Shown here in pieces: positions 34,462 through 44,051 of a stretch of DNA of 64,000 nucleotides. The notes beneath the pieces were generated by a model. It was not told where the DNA came from. It did not search any database and saw only the letters and a program-made list of their open reading frames with translations. Each line of letters begins with the position of its first letter. Position 1 is the first letter of the stretch. The stretch lies in the NCBI RefSeq assembly GCF_034522235.1, contig NZ_JAXHLN010000002.1:406001-470000 (forward strand), given 5' to 3'. Made by a program: the position numbers and the translations under genes. The DNA is from Thiohalophilus sp. Its GTDB lineage: Bacteria > Pseudomonadota > Gammaproteobacteria > UBA6429 > Thiohalophilaceae.

Positions 34462-35789
34462 GAGACTGTAAATTAAATTGTGTAACTGCTCAAAGTCCCA
34501 TACCCTTGATAATAAAGGAGAAGACACATGAGCAGAAGAACAAAAACCAAAACCGATCTCGACCCGCAGCTTGAAGAACTGGTCAAGGCAGTCAAAACGC
34601 CAGAACAGCTTGCCGCATTGACCCAGCAGCTTCAGCAAAAAGCCTTTGAGGCCATGCTCGAAGGCGAGATGACTGACCATCTCGGCTATCCCAAGCACGC
34701 CACAGCCGGCCACAACACCGGCAACAGCCGTAACGGGTATAGCGCCAAAACCCTCAAAGGCGAACAGGGCGCACTGACCCTCGATGTGCCTCGAGACCGT
34801 AACGGCGAGTTTGAGCCGCTCATTATTCCCAAGGGGCAGACGCGTCTGCCGATGTTCAACGATAAAATCCTGGCGCTCTACAGTCGGGGCATGAGTACCC
34901 GCGATATCGTTGCCATGCTACTAGAGCTCTACGGCGTCGAGGTTTCCCCTACGCTCATCTCCCAGGTCACCGCGCAGGTGATTGAGGAAGTGCAGCAGTG
35001 GCAGTGCCGACCGCTGGACGAGATCTATCCCATCGTCTATCTGGACTGCATCCACATCAAGATCCGCCAGGACAAGCGGGTCAGCAACAAGGCCATCTAT
35101 CTGGCGCTGGGTATCAACCTGGACGGCCAGAAAGAACTGCTGGGGCTCTGGCTCAATGAGAACGAGGGGGCTAAGTTCTGGTTGTCCGTGTTGACCGAAC
35201 TCCAGCAGCGGGGTGTCCGGGATATCTTTATCGCCGCCGTGGACGGTCTGACCGGCTTCCCCGAGGCGATCAATACCGTCTACCCCAAAACAAAAATCCA
35301 GCTGTGTATCGTCCACATGGTGCGCAACTCGCTGAAGTTCGTGGCCTGGAAACAGCGCAAGGCGGTCGCCGCGGATTTGAAAAAGATCTACACCTCCCTG
35401 ACGGTGGCCGAAGCCGAGCAGGAGCTCGACGCCTTTGCGGCTCGCTGGGATGATCAGTTCCCGTCGATCAGTGCCAGCTGGCGGCGACACTGGCCCAACC
35501 TGATTACCCTGTTCGACTATCCGGATGACATCCGTCGGGTGATCTACACGACCAACGCCATCGAATCACTGAACAGCGTGATCCGCAAGGCGGTCAAAAA
35601 TCGCAAGGTTTTCCCTAACGATGAATCCGCCCTCAAGGTCGTCTACCTGGCCATCCAGGCGGCATCGAAAAAATGGACCATGCCCATTCACCATTGGAAG
35701 AACGCGCTCAATCGCTTTATGATTGAATTCCCGGACAGAATGCCGGAGCAGTTCTAAGCGGGCAGTTACACAGAATTATTTACAGTCTC
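34462..35789 (+). mobile_element. IS256-family insertion sequence, copy 2 (1328 bp)
   Basis: It has the same length and ends as copy 1 but the opposite orientation. An 8-bp target duplication, GCCGATTT, flanks it at 34454-34461 and 35790-35797. This differs from the duplication of copy 1, so each copy inserted on its own and the pair is not a composite transposon. The right duplication overlaps the stop codon of rnd (35796-35798), and the insertion leaves rnd intact. Confidence 0.95.
34528..35757 (+). CDS. IS256-family transposase, copy 2
   Basis: 409 residues, identical to copy 1 over its whole length, with the same ribosome site and no disruption. The DDE residues lie in VYLDCIHIK, FIAAVDGLTG and the TNAIESLNS region. 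Both copies appear competent. Confidence 0.97.
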   Translation: MSRRTKTKTDLDPQLEELVKAVKTPEQLAALTQQLQQKAFEAMLEGEMTDHLGYPKHATAGHNTGNSRNGYSAKTLKGEQGALTLDVPRDRNGEFEPLIIPKGQTRLPMFNDKILALYSRGMSTRDIVAMLLELYGVEVSPTLISQVTAQVIEEVQQWQCRPLDEIYPIVYLDCIHIKIRQDKRVSNKAIYLALGINLDGQKELLGLWLNENEGAKFWLSVLTELQQRGVRDIFIAAVDGLTGFPEAINTVYPKTKIQLCIVHMVRNSLKFVAWKQRKAVAADLKKIYTSLTVAEAEQELDAFAARWDDQFPSISASWRRHWPNLITLFDYPDDIRRVIYTTNAIESLNSVIRKAVKNRKVFPNDESALKVVYLAIQAASKKWTMPIHHWKNALNRFMIEFPDRMPEQF

Positions 35790-35795
35790 GCCGAT

Positions 35796-36950
35796 TTAGC
35801 TTTTATGTTCGATTTCCAGTTTATTATCCCGAATATGTATGCTTGTCTTGCCTTCGAGCATATCAAGCAGGTGTTGACCGGCGATACGCCGTCGCCAGCC
35901 TCTGAGGATATCCAGTTCACGTTCACCCTGGATGAGACGTTCTATCTCCTTGCGATTGGCCAGGGTGGCGGGGCTAACCTGATTGTCATAGGCCAGGTAT
36001 TTGAGATAGAGCAGCAGACTGTCAATCAGCAGCTCCTGATCCCGGGTTGGGATAAAACGATCCCGGGTTTGAGGAAGTGCCGAGTCGGGGAGGTTGCGGG
36101 CCTGTTGTATCCGGTCGATCAACTGTTTGCCACAATCACGGGCAACCGATTCCGGCATTCCGCGGATGCCGGCAAGCTTTTCCAGCTTGTCGGGCTGGCG
36201 CTGCGCCAGGTTCAATAAAACATCGTCGCTCATGATCCATTTGCGCGGCTTATTCAGTTGCTGTGCGCGCTGCTCTCGCCAGTGTGCCAGATTTTTCAGA
36301 GCAGCCAGTTGTCGGGGTTTCAGGCGACCATGGCCACTGACGCGTTGCCAACTATTAGACGGGTCATTGACATACATTCGGGGGTCACTCAGTGCGGAAA
36401 AGTCCTCCTGCAACCAGTTTTCGCGCCCCAGTTTTTGCAGACGCGTCAATATTTCCGGGTACAGTTGCATCAGATAGACCACATCATCTGCGGCATAAGC
36501 AAGTTGTTTTTGCGATAGCGGGCGCTGTGCCCAGTCGGTGCGGGTATGGGACTTGTCCAGCTGGATACCAAGAATTTTTTCCACCATGGCGGCATAGCCG
36601 ACCTGATCGGCAAAGCCGAGCAGGGTGGCGGCAATCTGGGTATCGAACATCGGTCCGGGAATTTTTCCGGTGAGATCGTAGAACAGCTCCAGATCCTGGC
36701 GGCCGGCATGTACCACCTTGAGAATGTCCGGCTTGTAAAGCAAATCAAGGAGGGGCTGCAGATGTTCAAGCTGCAACGGATCAATGAGGTATATCTGCTG
36801 TTCGTTGGCAATCTGGATCAGGCAAAGTCGGGCATAATAGGTCTTCTCCCGCATAAACTCGGTGTCCAGCGCCAGCACCGGGCTGTGACGGAGTGTTTCG
36901 CAGGCCGCTTCAAGTTGCGGTATAGTCTCGATATAGTGGTAATCCGACAT
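35796..36950 (-). CDS. rnd: Ribonuclease D
   Basis: The product is 384 residues from the ATG at 36950; an upstream in-frame ATG at 36974 is less likely. It is a 3'-5' exoribonuclease that trims tRNA precursors. DEDD residues are D29 and E31 (LALDTEFMREKTYY), the Asp in VVHAGRQDLELFYD, and the final YAADDVVYL motif (Y-x3-D). A C-terminal HRDC domain begins LKPRQLAALKNLAHWREQRA. Copy 2 of the IS256 element lies directly after its stop codon, so any natural terminator beyond it has been moved away. Confidence 0.95.
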   Translation of the reverse strand: MSDYHYIETIPQLEAACETLRHSPVLALDTEFMREKTYYARLCLIQIANEQQIYLIDPLQLEHLQPLLDLLYKPDILKVVHAGRQDLELFYDLTGKIPGPMFDTQIAATLLGFADQVGYAAMVEKILGIQLDKSHTRTDWAQRPLSQKQLAYAADDVVYLMQLYPEILTRLQKLGRENWLQEDFSALSDPRMYVNDPSNSWQRVSGHGRLKPRQLAALKNLAHWREQRAQQLNKPRKWIMSDDVLLNLAQRQPDKLEKLAGIRGMPESVARDCGKQLIDRIQQARNLPDSALPQTRDRFIPTRDQELLIDSLLLYLKYLAYDNQVSPATLANRKEIERLIQGERELDILRGWRRRIAGQHLLDMLEGKTSIHIRDNKLEIEHKS

Positions 36951-37037
36951 GTATGAAGACACTACCAGCTCCAACAGATATTATCTACTGACCTATGGTG
37001 TTACACACGGACAACAGATGCAAGGCGGGTGGTTGCC

Positions 37038-37577
37038 ATGAATAGCTGGTTACCGGACTACGCCCGGCCGCTCATACTGCGATTCTGGGAGATCTGTCTG
37101 TTACGCAAGGGGCCGGCGGATATACCGTATTCTCCGCCGCTACTCGTGTTGTTGCTGGTGACCGGGTATTTTCTGGACAACCTGCGCATTAATTTGCTGT
37201 TACCCGAGATCACTGCGTTCCAGCTGGCCGGCATTTTGCTGGTACATACCCTGTTCATGGTGCTGATTACCGCCGGGCTTTTATTTCTGTTTGGTTATGG
37301 CGCACGGATAGTCCAGACCCTGACCGCATTCACCGGCACCGGTATTATTCTCTCGGTGTTGATCCTGCCCTTTGATTATATTACCAGCCTCAACCCTGAA
37401 AAGTTTACGATGGTGGCGCTGATCGTCATGGCAGTGCAGATCTGGAGCCTGGTAATTGCCGGGCACATTCTGTCCCATGCATTGTCGGTTCATCGGCTTA
37501 CGGGTGTTATTATCGCCATCGGTTACCTGATTCTGGGGCTGGCGGCATTTGAATACCTGTTGCCGGTGACTGACTAA
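37038..37577 (+). CDS. Uncharacterised membrane protein with about five spans
   Basis: The product is 179 residues from the ATG at 37038; a GTG three codons earlier is possible. Hydrophobic segments occur at about 32-50, 60-85, 90-110, 120-145 and 150-172, joined by short polar loops. The pattern, with a soluble N-terminus (WLPDYARPLILRFWEICLL), resembles Yip1-like proteins, but no motif confirms this. It precedes mpl by 29 bp and may be cotranscribed with it. The function is unknown. Confidence 0.65.
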   Translation: MNSWLPDYARPLILRFWEICLLRKGPADIPYSPPLLVLLLVTGYFLDNLRINLLLPEITAFQLAGILLVHTLFMVLITAGLLFLFGYGARIVQTLTAFTGTGIILSVLILPFDYITSLNPEKFTMVALIVMAVQIWSLVIAGHILSHALSVHRLTGVIIAIGYLILGLAAFEYLLPVTD

Positions 37578-37606
37578 ATTTTATCCGGATTGCTACTGAG
37601 TAAATC

Positions 37607-38974
37607 ATGCATATTCATATTCTCGGAATTTGCGGCACCTTTATGGGGGGAATCGCGATACTGGCCCGCCAGCTGGGGCATAAGGTGACCGGCTCCGATG
37701 CCAATGTTTATCCGCCCATGAGCACCCAGCTTGAAGAGCAGGGGATCACCCTGATGGCGGGCTATGAACCCCAACACCTGGAGCCCCGTCCCGATTGCGT
37801 GGTGATCGGCAATGCCCTGTCACGCGGCAATCCTGCTGTGGAATATGTTCTGAATAACGACATTCCCTATACCTCCGGGCCACAATGGTTGTCGGAGCAT
37901 GTTCTGGCTTCGCGCTGGGTGCTGGGTGTTGCCGGGACGCACGGCAAAAGCACCACGGCCAGCATGCTGGCCTGGACGCTGGAGGCCAACAAGCTTGAGC
38001 CCGGCTTTTTGATTGGTGGCGTGCCGGCCAATTTCGGCCTCAGCAGCCGCATCGGGCAGATGCCGTTTTTTGTGGTCGAAGCCGATGAGTACGATACCGC
38101 GTTTTTCGACAAACGTTCCAAGTTTGTCCATTATCGGCCGCGTACCCTGATCATGAACAATCTGGAATATGATCATGCCGACATCTTTGCGGATTTAAGC
38201 GCGATTCAGACCCAGTTTCATCACCTGGTACGGACAGTGCCCGGCAACGGCCTGTTGATCGTCAATCAGCACAGTCCCGCCCTGCACGAAGTGCTGGCGC
38301 AGGGCTGCTGGACGCCCTCGGAATATATCAACCACGCCGGCGGCTGGTCGGCGCAGCTTCTTGAAGAAGACGGCTCGGAGTTTGAAGTCAGTTTTGAGGG
38401 GCTGCGCCAGGGCCGGGTCAACTGGTCGCTGTTCGGCCAACACAATGTGGAAAATGCGCTGGCGGCGATTGCCGCTGCCCGCCACGCGGGTGTCCCGGCC
38501 GGCCTGGCGATCGAGTCGTTGAGCGATTTTCGCAACATCAAACGGCGCATGGAGATTCGTGGCAAGGTCAACGGTGTCACCGTCTATGACGATTTTGCCC
38601 ATCACCCGACCGCCATTGCCACGACTATTAATGGTTTGCGTCGCCATGTAGGGACGGCACCGATCATTGCCGTGCTGGAGCCGCGCTCAAACACGATGCG
38701 TCTGGGCGTACAGCGTGAGGCATTGCCGGCAGCTTTGACACAGGCCGACAGGGTGATCATTTTGCGTCCGGCTGGTTTGTCATGGGATATGGCTGCTATA
38801 TTTAACAAGTCGGATATGCCAGTGACTGTCGCTGATACCACCGAGGCAATTCTCGACAATATTCTGCAGCAGCTTGATGATGACACACATGTGTTGATCA
38901 TGAGTAACGGCGGATTCGATAATCTGCACGCGCGTCTGCTTGAGCGGTTGCAACAAAACAACCTGCAAGAATAA
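37607..38974 (+). CDS. mpl: UDP-MurNAc:L-Ala-gamma-D-Glu-meso-DAP ligase
   Basis: A 455-residue Mur ligase that attaches recycled murein tripeptide to UDP-MurNAc. The N-terminus MHIHILGICGTFMGGIA is diagnostic of Mpl. The ATP loop is GVAGTHGKSTTASMLAW, with EADEYDTAFFDKRSKF, NNLEYDHADIF and the late VYDDFAHHPTAI. All Mur-ligase motifs are intact and the length is normal. It may form an operon with ubiX, 18 bp downstream. Together with AnmK at 60347-61471 it shows active cell-wall recycling. Confidence 0.96.
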   Translation: MHIHILGICGTFMGGIAILARQLGHKVTGSDANVYPPMSTQLEEQGITLMAGYEPQHLEPRPDCVVIGNALSRGNPAVEYVLNNDIPYTSGPQWLSEHVLASRWVLGVAGTHGKSTTASMLAWTLEANKLEPGFLIGGVPANFGLSSRIGQMPFFVVEADEYDTAFFDKRSKFVHYRPRTLIMNNLEYDHADIFADLSAIQTQFHHLVRTVPGNGLLIVNQHSPALHEVLAQGCWTPSEYINHAGGWSAQLLEEDGSEFEVSFEGLRQGRVNWSLFGQHNVENALAAIAAARHAGVPAGLAIESLSDFRNIKRRMEIRGKVNGVTVYDDFAHHPTAIATTINGLRRHVGTAPIIAVLEPRSNTMRLGVQREALPAALTQADRVIILRPAGLSWDMAAIFNKSDMPVTVADTTEAILDNILQQLDDDTHVLIMSNGGFDNLHARLLERLQQNNLQE

Positions 38975-38992
38975 ACACCAAGGCCTGAGGTT

Positions 38993-39619
38993 ATGTCCGA
39001 TTCTGCTGAGCGTCCCGTAATTCTCGCCCTGACGGGAGCGTCGGGAGCACCCTATGCGCTGCGACTTCTGCAATGCCTGTTGGAAAAACAGCGGCCAGTC
39101 TATCTGTTGGTCTCCAAGGCGGCGCAAATGGTATTGCAAATGGAGAGTGAACTGGATATTCCCTCTCGCCCGGCGGACATGCAGGCCTGGTTTACCGAGT
39201 ACTACCAGACCGATCCGGGATTGTTGACCGTATTTGGCAAAGAGCAGTGGACCGCGCCTATCGCCAGTGGCTCGCATAATGCCGGTCACATGGTGATCTG
39301 CCCCTGCACGACCGGCACACTGGCGGCGGTGGCCAATGGCAATAGCGATAACCTGATCGAACGGGCCGCGGACGTGATGCTCAAAGAGCAGCGTAAATTG
39401 ATCATGCTCGTGCGGGAAATGCCTCTGTCGGTGATCCACCTTGAAAATATGTTGCGTCTTGCACGTGCCGGCGCCACCATCATGCCGGCCAATCCCGGTT
39501 TTTACTACCAGCCGCAGAGTGTTTCGGATCTGGTCGATTTCGTTGTTGCCCGGATTCTGGAACATCTGGGTATCGAGCAGTCCCTGACCCGCTCCTGGGG
39601 CGAGCCTGTTCCCGAATGA
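38993..39619 (+). CDS. ubiX: Flavin prenyltransferase UbiX
   Basis: A 208-residue enzyme that makes prenylated FMN, the cofactor of UbiD decarboxylases in ubiquinone synthesis. Motifs are ALTGASGAPYALRLLQCL, VICPCTTGTLAAVANGNSDNLIERAADVMLKE, and RKLIMLVREMPLSVIHLENMLRLARAGATIMPANPGFY shortened to its conserved core (LVREMPLS, ENM, MPANPGFY). Length and motifs fit the family. No ubiD is in the window. Confidence 0.95.
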   Translation: MSDSAERPVILALTGASGAPYALRLLQCLLEKQRPVYLLVSKAAQMVLQMESELDIPSRPADMQAWFTEYYQTDPGLLTVFGKEQWTAPIASGSHNAGHMVICPCTTGTLAAVANGNSDNLIERAADVMLKEQRKLIMLVREMPLSVIHLENMLRLARAGATIMPANPGFYYQPQSVSDLVDFVVARILEHLGIEQSLTRSWGEPVPE

Positions 39620-39643
39620 GTCGCATGAGCGGGTAGCAAGTCG

Positions 39644-40228
39644 ATGAAAGTCACCCTTCCCCTGTTTCCCCTCAACACCGTTCTGTTCCCCGGCGGCGTG
39701 TTGCCGCTGCGTATTTTCGAGCCGCGTTATCTGGATATGGTAAGCCAGTGCCTGCGCACCGATTGCGGTATCGGGGTCGTATTGATCCAACAGGGCCAGG
39801 AAGTCGGCAAGGCCGCTGAAACCTATAATGTCGGAACACTGTGCAAGATCCGCTACTGGAATCGCCGCCCCGATGGCATGCTGGGGGTGACCCTCGAAGG
39901 TGAGCAGCGTTTCAGTATCCTGTCACGCCAGATAAACAAGAACCAGTCCATCGAAGCCGAGGTGGAACTGTTGCCGGAAATTATCGGTGGTTCACTGCCC
40001 GATTCACAGCAGTACCTGGCCCGTATACTGGACAATATCCTGAGCCAGCTGGAACCGCCTTATTCAACAATGCAGAAACATCTGGGTGACGAGGAGTGGG
40101 TGGCTTCGCGCCTGATAGAATTGTTGCCGCTGGATATGGAAGTCAAACAGCGTTTACTCAGTGTTGATAATGCCAGCCAGAAGCTCGTAGAAGTCGCTGC
40201 GGTATTGAAACAGCAGCCCGAAGATTGA
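39644..40228 (+). CDS. LON substrate-binding domain protein
   Basis: The product is 194 residues. The N-terminal LPLFPLNTVLFPGGVLPLRIFEPRY is the hallmark of the LON N-terminal (PUA-like) domain. ATPase and protease domains are absent, as in the stand-alone YcaM/LonN family. It probably binds peptides or proteins; its role is not established. It is 24 bp after ubiX on the same strand. The C-terminal half is helical. Confidence 0.9.
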   Translation: MKVTLPLFPLNTVLFPGGVLPLRIFEPRYLDMVSQCLRTDCGIGVVLIQQGQEVGKAAETYNVGTLCKIRYWNRRPDGMLGVTLEGEQRFSILSRQINKNQSIEAEVELLPEIIGGSLPDSQQYLARILDNILSQLEPPYSTMQKHLGDEEWVASRLIELLPLDMEVKQRLLSVDNASQKLVEVAAVLKQQPED

Positions 40229-40243
40229 AAGTCCAATCCCGGG

Positions 40244-42253
40244 TTATTCACTGTCCGGCTGCTGTCCCGGCTTCTCCCTCAGCAAGATAATCTGCAACGG
40301 ATCGGCTTCGTGCCGGGTTATCAGGGCCCGGTTAGCCAGATCACCGAGAAAATTGTCCAGGGCCCGATTGAAATCATCAGCTGTTTTAAGATATTTGAGC
40401 GGCCCGATATGCACCGTTTCCAGATAGGCCACCTCGCCGACCCACAACGGGACTTCCCGGGCATTATGTTGCACGAACAGATCCGATTGCCACAGGCGCA
40501 CGGTCAATAGTCGCTGCATTTGCTCGTTGAAGCGCACAAAGAGCAGATTTTCATAGCGCCCTTCATGCAAATGCGGAATCACGGGCAACGCCTCGATCGG
40601 CGTGGAAGGTCGCAACCAGCCGCGCCAGTGAGACTCGCCGGGTCGTTGCCAGCCCATGTCTTCCAGGGTGGTGATGAGCGCTTGCCGGTTTGCGGCCCAT
40701 TGCAGGTTAAGCGGGTACTTTTGCTGCTGTAGCAGATCGGATCGATACTGCTGCAGCGCCTGCCAGCCGGTTTGTTGCCAGCCTGTCATACCCAGACGGT
40801 AATACTGGGTTGTTTCGACCGGCTCCGGGAGCCCCTTGTCCAGCTGGCTTGTCGGATAGGCCACCAGCAGGATGAAAATCAGCGGGATGGGATAATTCAG
40901 GGTTTTGAGGGGTAACGGGGGTGATCCAATATGGCGTCGATAGCCGATGCCCAGCAGGCCGACCCAGATCAGTCCCAGTAATATGCCGCCGAGGATATCA
41001 CTCAGCCAGTGAATGCCAAGATAGAGGCGAGCAAAGGCAATCAACAGCACCAGTGAGGCACAGATAATATAAACACTGATGCGCAACATTGTCGGCATGT
41101 TGCGAGTCAACATGACGGCGATAAAGCCGTATACCGCGGTGGCGATAGTAATATGCGCACTGGGGAATACCAGGCTGGAATAACTGGCAGTGATATCCGG
41201 GCGCGGGACATCAAATAACAGTTGCAGGGTGTGAACCACAATCAGGGGCAAGGCCAGGGCGGCCAGGAGATGCCAGCCGGCCAGCCAGTTACGATACAGT
41301 GCCGTCCAGACAAACAGGATCAGGGTCAGGACGGCAAGAAACAGATCATCACCCAAATGACTGAAAAATAACATCACCCGATCAATGGGCGGGTTATGCA
41401 GTTGTTGTAACTGAAAATAGACCAGATCGTTTAACCCGAGAATCAGCGATCGTTGCGTCAGAAATTGTGACAGAGCGGTAAAGGCAACAGCGGCCAGTAA
41501 TAACATCAGGGCCAACAGCGTCAGAATTCGCATTTCGGGATGCCGTGGATCGATCAGGGCCGCCGGCACCCGGCCAATCAGGGGATGTCGGTTGATCCAG
41601 TTAATGACATAGCTGAACAGAGTGTCGGTGCGCGGCACCAGAAAATAATAGAGCTGGCGGATAAACCAGAAGAGCAGCCACAGCAGGACCAGCAAAATGA
41701 TCAGTAACAGTGAAAGGCGCCCGGCAAACTCCGCGGCCAGCTCCAGAGACAGACCAAAGGCCATGCCGGGCAACAATACGATCGGCCCCCATAACAGGGC
41801 CGAGCCAACGTTGGTCAGAATGAAGCGCCGGCGTGGCATGGCGAGCATCCCGGCGATGGCAGGAATAATAGGGCGCACGGGGCCAACAAAACGACCGAAT
41901 AGAATGCTTTTTCCGCCATGGCGATGAAAGAACTCGACCCCGCGTTTCAGCAGGCCGGGCCGGTTGCGGAACGGCCAGATATTATAGAGTTGTTTGTGAT
42001 AATGGCGGCCCAGCCAGTAGCTGATACCGTCGCCGGCAATCGCCCCGAGGATGGCGGCTGTGACCGTCCAGCCATAGTCCAGATAGCCGGTGGTGATCAG
42101 CGCGCCGAACACCACCATGAAAAAAATGCCCGGCACGATCAGCCCGATGACAGCCAGCGATTCACTCAGCGCAATGGCAAACACCAGCAAGGCGGCGATT
42201 ACCGGATGCTGACTCAACCACTCAAATAACTGAACAAAACTGGCCATCGACAT
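40244..42253 (-). CDS. DedA-PAP2-LssY three-domain membrane protein
   Basis: The product is 669 residues. Residues 1-210 are a DedA (SNARE-associated) module: SESLAVIGLIVPG and GDGISYWLGRHYHK, with FGRFVGPVRPIIPAIAGM. Residues about 240-450 are a PAP2 phosphatase with VPRPD, PSAH (for PSGH) and R-x5-H-W-L-S-D. The lysine of the first PAP2 motif is not evident. Residues about 500-669 are a soluble LssY_C-like domain (PLNLQWAANRQAL, PLWVGEVAYLE). DedA proteins flip or carry undecaprenyl or other lipids and PAP2 enzymes remove phosphate from lipid pyrophosphates. A recycling role for lipid carriers is the likely reading. Confidence 0.9.
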   Translation of the reverse strand: MSMASFVQLFEWLSQHPVIAALLVFAIALSESLAVIGLIVPGIFFMVVFGALITTGYLDYGWTVTAAILGAIAGDGISYWLGRHYHKQLYNIWPFRNRPGLLKRGVEFFHRHGGKSILFGRFVGPVRPIIPAIAGMLAMPRRRFILTNVGSALLWGPIVLLPGMAFGLSLELAAEFAGRLSLLLIILLVLLWLLFWFIRQLYYFLVPRTDTLFSYVINWINRHPLIGRVPAALIDPRHPEMRILTLLALMLLLAAVAFTALSQFLTQRSLILGLNDLVYFQLQQLHNPPIDRVMLFFSHLGDDLFLAVLTLILFVWTALYRNWLAGWHLLAALALPLIVVHTLQLLFDVPRPDITASYSSLVFPSAHITIATAVYGFIAVMLTRNMPTMLRISVYIICASLVLLIAFARLYLGIHWLSDILGGILLGLIWVGLLGIGYRRHIGSPPLPLKTLNYPIPLIFILLVAYPTSQLDKGLPEPVETTQYYRLGMTGWQQTGWQALQQYRSDLLQQQKYPLNLQWAANRQALITTLEDMGWQRPGESHWRGWLRPSTPIEALPVIPHLHEGRYENLLFVRFNEQMQRLLTVRLWQSDLFVQHNAREVPLWVGEVAYLETVHIGPLKYLKTADDFNRALDNFLGDLANRALITRHEADPLQIILLREKPGQQPDSE

Positions 42254-42340
42254 AAGCGGGATAATACCTGAAAAACCTGCCCGGGAATCCTATTGCGTCG
42301 GCAAAATATGATGACAGGATGGGTTGCCAGGAAAAATCTC

Positions 42341-42451
42341 ACCACCAAGACGCCAAGACACAAAGAAGATATTTAATTTACTACCCGCTTTCCCTGGTCG
42401 GGAGCATTGCTAACCGCAATATGAAACTTGGTGTCTTAGTGTCTTGGTGGT
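42341..42451. repeat. Intergenic palindromic repeat (CCAAGACACC type)
   Basis: The left arm ACCACCAAGACGCCAAGACA (42341-42360) and the right arm (42426-42451, TGTCTTAGTGTCTTGGTGG) are imperfect inverse copies. Their units resemble those at 60261-60330 and 8551-8640. The element sits between the 5' end of one gene and the 3' end of hemL. Confidence 0.7.
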
Positions 42452-42465
42452 AAGTATTTTGTCGA

Positions 42466-43746
42466 TCAGAGCGATGCGAACACCTTCTCGGCCGCGTCCA
42501 GGGTGGCGTCGATATCCGCTTCAGTATGCGCGGCGGAGACGAAGCCGGTCTCGAATGCGGCCGGGGCCAGATAAATACCCTGCTCCAGCATGCCGTGGAA
42601 GAAGCGCTTGAAGCGTTCCATGTCGCAGTTGCTGACCTGATCGAAGCGGGTGATGATCTGCTCGTCACTGAAGAAATAACCGAACATGCCACCGGCCTGG
42701 TTGGTGGTCAGCGGGATGTTACTGGCTTCGGCACGCTGGCGCAGCCCCCCTGTCAGCTGATCGACCCGTTGACCGAGGCGTTCGAAGAAGCCGGGCTGAC
42801 TGATCAGGTTCAGAGTGGTCAGGCCGGCGGCCATGGCGATCGGGTTACCGGAGAGGGTGCCGGCCTGGTAGATGGGACCCAGCGGAGCGACCTGTTCCAT
42901 GATCTCGCGCTTGCCACCGAAGGCGCCGACCGGCATGCCGCCGCCGATCACCTTGCCCAGGGTAGTCAGATCGGGCGTGACACCGAAATATTCCTGGGCG
43001 CCGCCGAGCGCCACGCGAAAGCCGCTCATGACTTCGTCGAAGATCAGCACACTGCCGTGCTGGTCGCACACCTCACGCAGGGTCTGCAGAAAACCGTCCA
43101 CCGGCGGGACGCAGTTCATGTTGCCGGCCACCGGCTCGACAATGATGGCGGCGATCTCATCGCCCAGTTTGTCGAAGGTTTCCCGCACCTGCTCGCTGTC
43201 GTTGTAGGTGAGGGTGAGGGTGTGCTCGGCCAGCGAGGCGGGCACGCCCGGCGAGGTGGGTACGCCCAGGGTGAGCGCCCCGGAGCCGGCTTTGACCAGC
43301 AGCGAATCGGAGTGGCCGTGATAATTGCCCTCGAACTTGACGATCTTGTCGCGCCCGGTAAAGCCGCGCGCCAGGCGCAGTGCCGACATGGTGGCTTCGG
43401 TGCCGGAGTTGACCATGCGCACCATCTCCACTGACGGCACCAGCTCGCAGACCTTGTCGGCCATCTGGGTTTCCAGTTCGGTCGGCGCGCCGAAGCTCAG
43501 CCCGTTGTGCAGCACCGCCTCGACCGCCTTGATCACCTCCGGGTGGGCGTGGCCGACGATCATCGGTCCCCAGGAACCGACATAGTCGATGAACTTGTTG
43601 CCGTCCTCGTCGAACATGTAGGCCCCTTCGGCCCGCTTGAAAAACAGCGGATCCCCGCCGACGCCCTTGAAGGCCCGGACCGGGGAATTCACCCCGCCGG
43701 GGATGTGTTTCTGGGCGGCAACAAACAGATCATGCGAACGGGACAT
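42466..43746 (-). CDS. hemL: Glutamate-1-semialdehyde 2,1-aminomutase
   Basis: A 426-residue PLP enzyme that forms 5-aminolevulinate in the C5 haem pathway. Motifs are [60 protein letters not shown] and [20 protein letters not shown] with the PLP lysine. [19 protein letters not shown] is at the end. All are intact. A ribosome site (GGAAGCG) precedes the ATG. HemJ (50028-50453) is a second haem gene in this window. Confidence 0.97.
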   Translation of the reverse strand: MSRSHDLFVAAQKHIPGGVNSPVRAFKGVGGDPLFFKRAEGAYMFDEDGNKFIDYVGSWGPMIVGHAHPEVIKAVEAVLHNGLSFGAPTELETQMADKVCELVPSVEMVRMVNSGTEATMSALRLARGFTGRDKIVKFEGNYHGHSDSLLVKAGSGALTLGVPTSPGVPASLAEHTLTLTYNDSEQVRETFDKLGDEIAAIIVEPVAGNMNCVPPVDGFLQTLREVCDQHGSVLIFDEVMSGFRVALGGAQEYFGVTPDLTTLGKVIGGGMPVGAFGGKREIMEQVAPLGPIYQAGTLSGNPIAMAAGLTTLNLISQPGFFERLGQRVDQLTGGLRQRAEASNIPLTTNQAGGMFGYFFSDEQIITRFDQVSNCDMERFKRFFHGMLEQGIYLAPAAFETGFVSAAHTEADIDATLDAAEKVFASL

Positions 43747-43857
43747 AACGCGCTTCCTTCAATTATTTCGAGAATGACAAATCGGGTCTAAACAGGCTGA
43801 ATGATAACCAAATCAGGCATCCGGCGACAGGGCCGGCAATAGTGAGGTGACTGGGAA

Positions 43858-44030
43858 ATAAACGCAGAGGACGCGGAGGCGCAGAGGCGCGGAGTACCGA
43901 GAATCATGGCGAATGATCTGAGCTGGATCCATCAAGCTTGTCCAGAACCGTTGTTTCAATGAAAGGTTATTCAGGGTGACATGACGCTTTTTCTCCGCGA
44001 CTCTGCGCCTCCGCGAACTCCGCGTTAAAT
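43858..44030. repeat. Intergenic palindromic repeat (CGCAGAGG type), copy 2
   Basis: The left arm (43858-43895, units ACGCAGAGG, ACGCGGAGG, CGCAGAGGCG) and right arm (43992-44030) are imperfect inverse copies around a roughly 95-bp unrelated core. It fills most of the 305-bp gap between hemL and thiE. No gene or other feature is seen in that gap. Confidence 0.75.
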
Positions 44031-44051
44031 ACACTGGACTGGAGAAGTGCT

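Noticed and set aside
31724..35789. Composite transposon carrying the cardiolipin-synthase-like gene
   Set aside because: The two IS copies have different 8-bp target duplications, each matching on both sides of its own copy. A composite would show one duplication at the outer ends only.
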